Shown here one piece after another: positions 33,271-43,899 of a stretch of DNA of 64,000 nt. The notes beneath the pieces are model-generated. The model was not told the origin of the DNA. It was given only the letters and a program-made list of their open reading frames with translations, and ran no database searches. This stretch comes from Polytrichum commune (taxonomy: Eukaryota; Streptophyta; Polytrichopsida; Polytrichales; Polytrichaceae). The translations under genes and the position numbers were made by a program. Numbering within the stretch: the stretch's first letter is position 1; each line of letters starts with the position of its first letter. The stretch lies in assembly GCA_950295325.1 (NCBI GenBank), contig OX485806.1, positions 10,166,001 to 10,230,000 on the forward strand, given 5' to 3'.

Positions 33271-33982
33271 ATTAGTAAACTTGAAGTGAACTTGATGATA
33301 GATTCAAGTAACATTAAAAGATTGAACTAAAAAGGGACATTGGTAGTTAGTATCCCCTTAACAACGTCCACAACGTGTTCGTCATTCCCACACTTGCATG
33401 CGAGATAATAGAGCAATGTTCTAGGGTTTAGGGTTTAGTGGAGACAAATAAATAATTCTATTCATCATGACAATGGCCTCAAGCCTTGGAAACTCTCTCA
33501 TAATTGCAGCCTCCAAATGGCCCAAACCCCACCTAAATAGGTTTACACTTGAAAGCATTGAATGGAGTTGTGTTTGGGTCTACATATTGGTTAAAATATG
33601 CCGTGATGATACTTGAAAAAATTAATGTGGCCGCCACCCTTCCTCCCAATGGCGTATGTCATATCCACACAAAACCAAAAAAATAGATTAAATAACATAG
33701 ACTAAGTCATATGACGGCTGGGGTATCAGAGGGGCATTCATAGATGCGCATTTTTCTACTATAAACAGAAAACGGGGAATGCTGTCAGGAGGTTTGAAAT
33801 AACCTTTGCAAGAGAAGAAGGCGGGGAAGGCATCCAATGACAAAGTCTGTGAAGCGGAGGTGGATAGTATAAAGGGGCGCACCCCCCAGAAGTCGGTCCT
33901 TTTTTTCTCTTCTCCCGCTGCCGAATTCGTAGAGAGAACTCTTAGTAGGAGCTGTACTTCAAGGTTCGTGCATGCTGCCGTT

Positions 33983-34046
33983 CATGAGCACTTATCCACA
34001 GCATGCAAGTTCATGAGCACCTACCCACAGCATGCAAGCCCACCGT
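33983..34046. repeat. Two-copy 29-32-bp tandem repeat
   Basis: GTTCATGAGCACTTATCCAC followed by AGCATGCAA is repeated with a C for T change, just before the palindrome array. Confidence 0.8.
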
Positions 34047-34178
34047 GAAGTTTGCAATGAGCTCAAATTCACCACACCACGCAATATCCGCCGCATTATA
34101 CGCCGGATTTTGTGGTGTACTTGGGCGAACCTTCACCTTTCCACTAGTGTTGGCGGGTTTTGAGTCTGACCCTATGAG

Positions 34179-34753
34179 GTTTGGGTCGACCGACCCAAAC
34201 CTGTCCACTAGTGTGTAAGGGTTTATGTCTGACCCTTAACAGGTTTGGGTCGGTCGACCCAAACCCCAACCCCAATGTGTTAGAGTTTTTTTTTGACCCT
34301 TATGAGGTTTGGGTCGGTCGACCCAAACCCCTACCCCAGTGTGTTCAATTTTTTTGACCCTTATGAGGTTTGGGTCGACCGACCCAAACCCATACCTGGT
34401 GTGGGTGGATGTACCCTTGTGAGGTTTGGGTCGGTCGACCCAAACCCCTACCCCACTGTGTTCAATTTTTTTTTACCCTTATGAGGTTTGGGTCGACCGA
34501 CCCAAACCCCTACCTCGTGTGGGTGGATGTACCCTTATGAGGTTTGGGTCGGTCGACCCAAACCCCTACCCCAATGTTTTCAATTTTTTTTTACCCTTAT
34601 GAGGTTTGGGTCGACCGACCCAAACCCCTACCCCAGTGTGTTAGGAGTTTTGTCTGACCCTTGTGTGGTTTGGGTCGGTCGACCCAAACCCCTACCCCAG
34701 TGTGTTAGGGTTTCAGTATGACCCTTATGAGGTTTGGGCCGGTCGACCCAAAC
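34179..34753. repeat. Ten-copy family-B palindrome array
   Basis: 22-bp sites start at 34179, 34243, 34307, 34368, 34424, 34486, 34542, 34604, 34668 and 34732. Arms GTTTGGGTCG / CGACCCAAAC are exact in nine; the tenth has one T-to-C change. Cores run AC, GT, GT, AC, GT, AC, GT, AC, GT, GT. Spacers are 34-42 bp and come in two kinds (GTGTGTTCAATTTTTTT type and GTGTGGGTGGATGTACCC type) that alternate with the core, giving a higher-order unit of about 118 bp. It lies about 200 bp upstream of the first DUF7869-like gene. Confidence 0.95.
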
Positions 34754-34953
34754 CCCCACCAAAATATTTTCTGGAACTTTTTTTGGACTTGCGCACAGTG
34801 TTGGGAGTTCACAGTGTAGTTGTGTTGGAAATGTCTTCATCCTCGGTGTCCCCATTGATCATGGTGTCTTGCATTTTCCGATATTTGATTCTTTTTAGAC
34901 CCTTACATTCTTTCCATGTGTGTTGAGGTTTCATGTGCATGTGTGTAGGCGTA

Positions 34954-37900
34954 ATGGAGGGAGTTGGTGGAAGAGGGGATTCCTTCTCTGACGACATGGG
35001 CAACACGCAATCTACGTCTGGGGATGAGCTAGACATTGTCGGGGAGGATAGTTTTGATGACAATGCAGATGAAGGTGACTTGGGGAGTCCTTCGCCATCT
35101 GCCCCTTCTTGCCCTATTGTGGAATGTGCGGGGCTTTCACGAGCATCATAAGTGAATTTGGATGTGGTACTTGTTAATGACAATGGAGTTGCTGTGGCGG
35201 AGGGTATTTGTCGTAACACACATCCACAAGATTACATTGATGAAAACCCCCTTGGCACCGACGACATTGGAGTTGTTATATTGGAATCACTCATACATTC
35301 CGAAGTGAATCCAACTCATAGGTTCTCGTTGTGAAGGTGGCCGTTGAGGAATGTGACAATTGAGGGGGTTAGCTTGCATGACCATGAGCGACGACACATC
35401 CAAATCCAACACGAGCTCCAAGCACACATTAGGCCACGCAAAGGCCTACGGAAGTACGATACATTGGCACGTCCTACTCCGTCTACAAATGAGTGTAAAC
35501 GTCAAAGGTTGCTATATGAGGAGTCTATTAGAGAAGTTGCCATAAAGGATTGTTGTGTACATCGTTGTTGCCAATTGTTCCCAAGGATAAATTGAAGGCC
35601 ATCCGCGAGGAAATGTGGCTTGGAGATTTCCGTCTCATATCCACCAAAAAGCTTGATGTCCATAGGGCGATACATGTGAACGGAGCGGGTCGCAAGGTCA
35701 TCACCCTTGAGAGCATAGACGTGTGTTGTACGGCATGGTACACCATTCACGGTGTGTCGAAAACGGAATTTTATAGACAAGTCGCGTATGCCAAGGAAGG
35801 ACGCCGGTCCCGTCACCATGGGAATACGGGCTTGAAGAAACCAAGGGAAGCAACGAGACAAGCAACAGCCACTCTGGCAACCATCATTGTCCCCCTTGCC
35901 GATGCAATGCCGCATAAAACACGCACACTCGCAACCGGTGAAAAGGTTGTGGAGAAGGTTCTTCCTACAGGCACGAAATGGAAAGACATATTGTTGGACG
36001 TAAACGCAGTTGGCGAGAAGGCTGGGTTGGACCCTATTTCGTTGTCGAAACTGAGTGCAATCAAAAAATCGAACTTTAGCGAATACATCACAAAAAGACG
36101 AGGCGACAAATTTGCCCGTTGTTCCAAATGCGAGAAGTTGAAATGCCTTCGAGATGCACACACGATGGGGACAGAGTCCTATGTAGCACATCAAATGAAC
36201 TATTTCAAGCATGTGAACATGCAAGAGGCACACCGTAATGATTACTACACAAATAAAGCTTTGTCCATCTCTAGGCCTTTGGAGGTCCTTACAATCATCC
36301 ATGATAAAATGGACCATGCCAAAACAGCCTCACCATGTTTTGCAAATCGAATCAAAGCCACGGACGGCCTTTTTAAGCTTCCTGTATCGGTTACAGGTGA
36401 TTTTGATAACAATTGCATTACATTACCTAAACACAAATTTGTGCTTTTAGGTTTGTACTTGGGGCCATAGATGTACACCATGTGAATTTTTTGGTGTTAT
36501 AGTTGAATATTAAACCATTGGGATGGCTTTGCAAGAATGATTGCACATGGGCATGGTGATGTCAAGTATGCTCATTATGCTTTTGATTTGTATCCGGCGG
36601 ATTCAAACCACACGATAGGATCATTTGCAAAGCTTTTACGTGATTTGGAGAAACCGCCGTCCTATTCATCAAGATTGTTATTTGAAAACTCGGGATCAAC
36701 ACCTCTATATGAAGCGGTCTTGGATGGAAGAGATGTATGCGTGCACTCCTTGCCGGAGCCACCAAGTGAAGATGTGATTGCCAAGAATTTGCCCCCAACT
36801 CTGCGTGTCCAGTTGGACAATTGTGCGAAGGACAATAAAAATAGATATGTTTTTGCCTATTGTTCGTTGTTGGTTGCGAAAGGCATTTTCAAGGAGGTTT
36901 TTGTGTCCTTTCTATTGGTAGGCCACACGCACGATGATATCGATGCATCTTTTGGGCGGTGGAGCATGAAGTTGCGCGAGGAAGATTTTCCAACAATCCC
37001 ATTGTTGATGAAGTCGTACATGAATTTGGAGAACATTCCCGTCATCCCCCATATGATCGAGGAGGTTCCAGACTTCAAGGCATTTATAGAACCGTATATT
37101 CGAAGCGGAGCTCACCGATTGATCGGGCATACGAAGGCACAACAATTTCGGTTCTACGTGCGTGACGATGGTGTCCCCGCCATGCAATACAAGTTGTTGT
37201 GCACATCACAAGACTGGAGCCCGCCGGAGGGTCTCCTTGTATGGCGTGTTGATGGGGAAGGAAGGACGATGTTGCCTGACGGAGAGCCTAAGCCTTGCAA
37301 ACCAATACCCATGAAGAATTTGGAGAACATTTGTAAAGGCATATCAGGCTTCATACAATATTGGGAGAGTTTGAGGGTAGCGGATGTTGGTGGATCGTGT
37401 TGGCTTCGTTACGGAAGTTGGATACAATATTGGACACGTGTTCGTGGCACTTTGGCAAACCTTCATCAAGATACACCCCTTACTTTAAGGCATGGGTTTT
37501 GGCCACAAACACGTGTCAATGTACAACCTTCGGAGGCTAGTCTTTTGGGAAATGGAGAGGTTCGAGAGGAGTTTGATGTGGACGACCATTACGTGGGGCC
37601 TGCTAGTAGTCGTCCGCCACCATCTTTCCGCATTGCAGTGGATTGTCATGAAGGTTATATGCTCATTTTGCGTCCTGAAGATGAGACATATGCAAAGCCA
37701 GTGTGGGTGGCAAGAGCTTTGTCCAAACCAAATTTTGTAACTTCCAGCCCTCATTTTCGACAAATACAAGTAGAGTACTACCGACCGACAACACGGAATG
37801 AAGATGTTGTTCGGCATTATACAGGCTGGGATACAAACCCTAACTTTCGGTGGAAGGTGGATTCTGAGCACGGTCCATTTTGGGTAGATACATATTCCAT

Positions 37901-38021
37901 ATTCATAGCATGGAAACCACGGAAAAATCATAGTGGATCAATGTCCATCCCTCAAAAGTACATAACTTTTGCAAAAGACAACCTTGCTCGGATCGCAGAA
38001 GAAGCAACCCACGTTGAATGA
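34954..38021 (+). pseudogene. DUF7869-like (transposase-like) gene, copy 1, disrupted
   Basis: The frame runs from the ATG at 34954 with TAA 35149-35151 and TGA 35332-35334 in frame, shifts by one base near 35578, continues to 36396, then after a probable intron runs 36536-38021 (TGA). The N-terminal module (VVLVNDNGVAVAEGICRNTH, then LGTDDIGVVILESL) resembles a short module seen near plant CACTA transposases. The middle has Cys-x-x-Cys (CSKCEKLKC). The C-terminal part has QLDNCAKDNKNRYVF and VGHTHDDIDASFGRWS, the hallmark of DUF7869-type proteins, probably an RNase-H-like transposase relative. The splice at 36396/36536 leaves the frame one base short of copy 2, so a second small deletion is possible. 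Confidence 0.65.
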
Positions 38022-38626
38022 GAAGTTGGTAGGATTGTGTTAGCATGATTATAGTGTAATATGTAATTCGACGAATATATATTACTCATATGTGTGCTCC
38101 TCAAATTTGGGGCAAAGTTTGGGTAGAACTTGCGAATGCTATATTGTTTGGGGTTGGATGAATATCCATTTACTATATTTCAATACAGTTGTGAAGTTCA
38201 TTTTTTAATTAAGTTTGGGACTAAATTTTCCATTGAAGAAAATTGCATTTATTGCATGTACTTTGTATGTTGCAAGGTCTATATTTTATTGACCATGCTA
38301 ATAATAGAAATCATTTTATATGTTTTTTGGGTGAAACTAGTTTGGAGTGCTCTACCCAAAGTGTTTTTGTTGATGAAGTTGGTGTTGAGTGCTCTACCAT
38401 ATGTGCTTATGTCCACACATAATAGATTTGGGATATTAGAACATATAATATATTTGAGATTGTTCTCAATATAGTTTCGGAACACGGAATGTTGTTGATC
38501 CATATATTAATTTGAGACTAGAGAAAGTCTCAATTTAACGAATATAGTGTTTAGAGGATATCTAGGCTCCAAGGAGGAACCTAGAGGCCAGATTATGGAT
38601 ATCCAAGGCTGGCCCTTGGCAACGGA

Positions 38627-38650
38627 GGTTCCTCTCGGCCGAGAGAAACC
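38627..38650. repeat. Family-A palindrome in an inverted copy of the 21.7-kb cluster
   Basis: Arms GGTTCCTCTCG and CGAGAGAAACC (one change), core GC. The neighbourhood 38520-38660, with AATTTAACGAATATAGTGTTT-like, AGGATATCTAGGCTCC and GGATATCCAAGGCTGGCC segments, matches 21760-21960 in reverse orientation. Confidence 0.85.
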
Positions 38651-39123
38651 TCGGCACCATTTTAGGTGTCAGGGTCATGTTAAATGGTGCCGACAAAAGA
38701 TGTCTTTTGTTTAACATGACCTCAAAAGACACCTCAAAAGACACGTTTAACATGTCCTCAAAAGACATCTAACCCTTCATGAAGGGAAGGCATGGTAAAA
38801 TAAAGGCCATAATTATTCGAACATTACTAAAACGTAGCGGATGCAACTGGGTTATGTAATGGGTAAAATAGACACGGGTGGAGTTAGGTCTGATACGTGT
38901 CAGGAGCAACACCCATAAATGAGAATGATTTTTTTAAATTTGTAGTCGAATCTTGGCAATTTGTTATGTTTAGTACTTCGAGTTAAACATGGTTTAGGGT
39001 TTAGGCTATTTTAGGCTATTTATTACCTAAGGTTGTTGATACGAGTGGATGATCTATCATGTATTAATTGGGTGGAGTTGGTTCTGATGGGTAGTAGGAC
39101 CAACAAACACTCAGGGTAAAGCA

Positions 39124-39147
39124 GGTTCCACTCGGGCGAGTGGAACC
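39124..39147. repeat. Isolated variant palindrome
   Basis: 24-bp palindrome with arms GGTTCCACTCG and CGAGTGGAACC and core GG. It has the same plan as family A with one compensated base pair in each arm, so the symmetry is kept although the sequence changed. It lies 350 bp upstream of the second DUF7869-like copy. Confidence 0.9.
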
Positions 39148-39479
39148 TCAATTCAGAGCGTTTAGGGTTTAAGTTTCTAGGTAAGACATGGTTAATAAAA
39201 GGCTATATTTTTGGTCATATTAATATAGGTTTCGGATGCAAATGGGCTATCTATCAGGTTAGGTAGATATTGTGGTGTTAGTTCTCGTGCGTGAGGGACA
39301 ACATCTTTATTGATTAATGAAGTTACGTGTGTTGTTATCAGGGTAATGGAGCAAATGGAACTAGAGCATTTGAGTTCCGAGGACGTGAGTTATTGTTGTA
39401 GTTTGCAATGTGATGTAAACTTAATGTGGTATTAGGGGTTTTACGTTAAGGGTAAACATATTAACACGATTCTACAATG

Positions 39480-42400
39480 CAGGGATCATCACTCTCTGAA
39501 GCGGTATTCACGGAAGACGAGGCCGATGTTGGCATTGAGGACATTGATGTAGATTGCAACGGGCTTAGAAGGGAGGAATGGCTGAACATTCCTGTGATGC
39601 TTGTAAACGCGACCGGACAAAATGTGGCAAAAGGATTTTCCGTAATGTCAATCCAATGGATTGTGTTGAAGACAAGATAATGTGGATGTGCTTATTATGG
39701 AGCCATTGGAGGAAATGATGGACATGAGATGGGTGCTCTCCTTACGAATGTGGCCCCTTACTTGTGTTTATCACCAGAGGTATACTCTTGCACACCTGTC
39801 ACCAAAAAGCCTCCACCCTTCAATTTCGTCCTAGCCCGAATGGAGAAGTTTATAATGACATGTAGAGATTTCTCTCTTTGTAACACAATGTATGATTCCA
39901 ATCTATCGTTGGAATATACGCAACTTAGCCAAGTCTATACTATGTCTTCTTACACTCCTTAATCTCGAAGTTTGGAAGTTTGGAAGTTTGGACATAGTCT
40001 CGGTTTTTTGGCTCTCAAAAATTCGTATGAAGTCCAAAAAATGAGTTCTTGGTATCCATGGATAGGTAATGAAGTCCTCTACATGAATATGCAATAATAT
40101 TTCTACTGCCACAAAGTATATGGTCGCAATTCTACGCTGTTCCCTTTGAACCTACATTTTTCCACTAGTTTTTGGAAGTTTGGACATAGTTTCGGTTTTT
40201 TGGCTCTCAAAAATTCATATGAAGTCCAAAAAATGAGTTCTTGGTATCCATGGATAGGTAATGAAATCCTCTACACGAATATGCAATAATATTTCTACTG
40301 CCACAAAGTATATGGTCGCAATTCTACGCTGTTCCCTTTGAATCTACATTTTTTCACTAGTTTTTGGAAGTTTGGACATAGTCTCGGTTTTTTGGCTCTC
40401 AAAAATTCATATGAAGTCCAACAAAACTAAATGCTCCAATAAGAGACTTTGCACATCCGCATAAATATAAGGCTAATCAATGTAAATCCAAGTATTCAAA
40501 CAAAGCCATAAATTGAACTTTAAATCATTCACGTCCAACTATTACTAACAAGAGGTCAAGCCCTCTTCAAGGCCAACTAGCCTTGGCTCCTAACCTTACA
40601 TCCATGCACACGCACGTGCTCCTATCTTGCTTCCCACGCACCCACACTTATAACACGTGGAGTGCCAAGGAGCACGAAGGAAAGAGAGGATGAGTGAGGG
40701 AAGAATGAGGAATTATATAGTGAGTTTGAGGGGGTAAGCACCCTCAAGGCTCACGATAAGCCCTCGAGATTTCCTCCTACTTTGTAGGCTCTTATCCTAT
40801 CTCCTAAGCCTTCCTCCCTCAAATGATCAACAATGATCCTAATTCAAACATTTAACTAACCTTGGTTTTCTACCTACCACACTTTACCAAGGTTTGTCCT
40901 TCTCCTTCTTAAATCCACTCCACAAAAGCCTAATGCTTCAAACTAAGCTTTCTTCAAGATTCACTCTTTTTATATTTTTGTAAATAATCATAAATCACCA
41001 AAACACCACTTGTAATGTTTTACAAGTGTTAACAACCAATGTGGGTATCAATTTTGGGCTCACAACACCACCTCCTAGTGAGCACACGCAGGTTGCGTGT
41101 GCAAACCACATTGCTAGAAAGACGGAAGAAAGATGGGAAGATGGCATATGTCACATCACGCACGATCTCCCAGAGTAGACCGACAAAAAAATCCCAGATT
41201 CTCAATAATAATAGCATCCAACAACTATCAGCCAGTGAGTGTTGTGATAGGGAGTGCATTAGATATTTTCCCAGGGAAGAGACACTTGCGCTACGAACTG
41301 AGTTTTACACTTGTTCTCCACGGATGAGACATGCTAAACAACTCGAGGTCCATGGCCAATTACATGTACTACCTGGATGCTCAACGAAGGTCGTTACCTT
41401 GTGTGATCGCAATGTGTGTGAAAAAGCATGGAGACACATATTTGCCATCTCCAAAACGACGTTCTATAGGAACCGTTCAGAATTCAAGAGCGGTATGCGT
41501 CCACGCGATCATGGGAACCTAAACATGAAATGGAATCGAATATCCACCCAACAAGCTACTGCAACACTTTCGACTTTATTGGAAGACAAAGCAGATATGA
41601 TGTCTCACAAGGCTCGCACATTGCCAATTGGCACACGTGTTGTTGAAATGGTATTGCCTCGTGGAACAAAATGGAAGAAGTTTCTGGTTACAATCAATGA
41701 GGTAAGCATTCGATATGACCCAATTATCCGCTTTGTATGTGTCGGTCAACCACGAGGTGTGTTTGTGGGTATTTAATAGACACGAATGGGTAATCATTAA
41801 CATATCATATACGATATGGATCGAGAAGCATGTGAAGTATTATTAATGTTAAGTTATTTCTATATGTGCATATTAATGAGAAATGTGGTGTGCTCCCAAT
41901 CTCTCTTTCAACTTTGAGCAAAATTCGGAATACCTACTTTAAGCACTACATAAAGAAGAGGGTTGGTGACAATTTTGCTTGTTGTGGGAAGTGTGATTCG
42001 TTTTCCGCGATTATACTTCAACATGTGAAAGGTTCAGCTGCACACACAGGGTTTTCGAAACAATTGGAGAAGCACCAAGCGCAGCAAGAATCAGCTCGCA
42101 ATGCATACCGTTGCATGAGGGCTCTTTCAATTGAGCATCCCCGAAAGGTGTTGACGATTATTCACGACAAAATGGATCATGGTAAAACCGCATCTCCTTG
42201 CTTTGCCTCCAAGAACAAAGATACCGATATGTTTACAAAGCTACCACTTTCTGTAACAGGCATGATGGCACATGGACATGGAGATGAGAGATATGCCCAC
42301 TATGCACTGGACATGTACCCTGGAGATTGCAACCATACTGTAGGGTCATTCGCGAGACTTCTACGTGATTTGGAGGAACCACCAATGTCATCATCCCGGA

Positions 42401-43855
42401 GTCTTTTTCATGGTGCTGGGCGGTCACCTCTTTATCGTGTTGTTCTTCATGGGAGCAAAATATGTTTGCAAGGGTTACGAGCCCCACCCACGGAGCCCAT
42501 ACCGGCAATTCCTCTTCCACCCATTCTGCACGTTCAGCTTGATAATTGCTGGAAGGACAACAAGTGTAGGTTCGTAAAGGCATTCTAGTCTATGCTCACG
42601 GCGAAAGAAATATTCACGGAGGTACATGTGTCTTATCTATTGGTTGGCCACACCCATGACGACATCGATGCATCATTTGGAAGATGGAGTATGGACCTGC
42701 GCGAACACGACTACCCCACTATCTCCCTTCTCATGAAATCATACATGGATATGGAAAAGGTTCCTGTCATTCCACACATGATAGAGGAACTTCCAGATTG
42801 GAGATCATACGTTAGTGAGCATATCCCAAGTGGTAAGGAGAAACTCATTGGGCACACAAAGGCTCAACAATTCAAATTCTATGTCCGAGATGATGGTTGG
42901 CCTGTTATGCAATACAAAGTGCTTAGCACGCATGAGGAGTGGTTGCCCAAAGACGGTGTGAAGATGTGGAAATCCAATATAAAAGGGGAGCCCTGTCTTC
43001 CATCCGGGGACCCCTTTCCTGCACCACCGCGCGGTATGGCAAAACTGGAGGAAGTGGTTGTGGGACTGCAAGGGTTCATTGACTATTGGCAATCAATATG
43101 TGACCATGACACGACATGAGCATATATGGGTTCACACATGCATATTTTGCAGTACTGGATAGGGGTGAAGGAAGCATTAGAGACACCTCTCAAAAACGTA
43201 TACATTGCTGGGCATGCATTATGGGAGGGATTCTGGCCACGGAGTAGGGTCGAAGCAGATGCACATCCATTCATGCAGAATGGAGAGCTTCGGGAAGAGC
43301 ACCAACCGGACGACCATTATGTTGGTCCAGCAAACCTTCGTCATGCAGCTGTTTTCCGCATCGCGGATAATGTGCACGAGGGGCATATGCTAATATTGCG
43401 TCCCCAAGAACAAGATATAGGTAGACCCATTTGGGTTTGCCATGCTTTGTCTGGACCCAACTTGGCGGTCACGGGAGAGCATCCACGTCAAATACTTGTA
43501 CAATGGTTCACTCCCACTTCAACCGCCAGAGACCTATCAAAGAAATGGAATGGCTGGGACTCAAATCCTAACTTCAAGTGGAAACGTGATTTGAAGTACT
43601 CCGTTCCCGACTGGTAGCCAATCGATTGCATTTTGGCAGCTTGGCCTCTGCCAGAACATGAAGATGTGGAGCCCTTAAAGGTTACAATCCCAATAGAGCA
43701 AATTGGATTTGCCAAAGATAATCTTCGACGTTGTTCAACAGCTGAGCGTGGGAACAGGGTGGGTGGGGTGGACGTCGAGGAGCCTAGTGGGCAACAGGGA
43801 GGCCGTGGACATGGAACTGGTAGACGTAAGTCTGGGGGACGCGCATCCCGGTGAT
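39480..43855 (+). pseudogene. DUF7869-like (transposase-like) gene, copy 2, disrupted
   Basis: Parts: an N-terminal module at 39480-39730 (PVMLVNATGQNVAKGF, then frameshifted RNVNPMDCVEDK); an exon from about 41090 to 41701 (donor GTAAGC); and an exon from 41881 (acceptor AATGAG) to TGA 43853-43855. Stops TAG 42586-42588, TGA 43117-43119 and TAG 43615-43617 all sit in one unbroken frame. It has the same landmarks as copy 1: CGKCD, IIHDKMDHGKTASPCFA, QLDNCWKDNK and VGHTHDDIDASFGRWS. The 41701/41881 intron is absent in copy 1, while copy 1 seems to have an intron at the VTG-M position where copy 2 is continuous. Its C-terminal tail is Gly/Arg-rich. The first intron is enlarged by a 192-bp tandem array. 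Confidence 0.65.
39979..40422. repeat. 192-bp tandem repeat inside DUF7869-like copy 2
   Basis: TTTGGAAGTTTGGACATAG occurs at 39979, 40171 and 40363, exactly 192 bp apart. The first two units differ by only a few bases and the third is partial, breaking off at AAGTCCAACAAAAC. The near identity implies recent expansion. Confidence 0.9.
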
Positions 43856-43899
43856 CAAAGACACCGGAATCCAAGGGCATATGGAATTAGAGGAGCAAG

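Larger units (their letters stand above)
38022..39470. other. Spacer between the two DUF7869-like copies
   Basis: AT-rich with no gene. It includes a possible decayed family-B palindrome (38340-38361), an inverted copy of part of the 21.7-kb cluster (38520-38660), a small repeat of CTCAAAAGACA units (38690-38775) and an isolated palindrome at 39124-39147. Confidence 0.45.

Noticed and set aside
34179-34753. CRISPR-like array (22-bp repeats with 34-42-bp spacers)
   Set aside because: Spacers are similar to each other and alternate in two kinds, there are no cas genes, and the surroundings are eukaryotic.
5687-43617. Reassigned stop codons (alternative nuclear code)
   Set aside because: The intact genes end normally in TAG or TGA and contain none in frame; the stops are limited to accessory, probably silenced genes.
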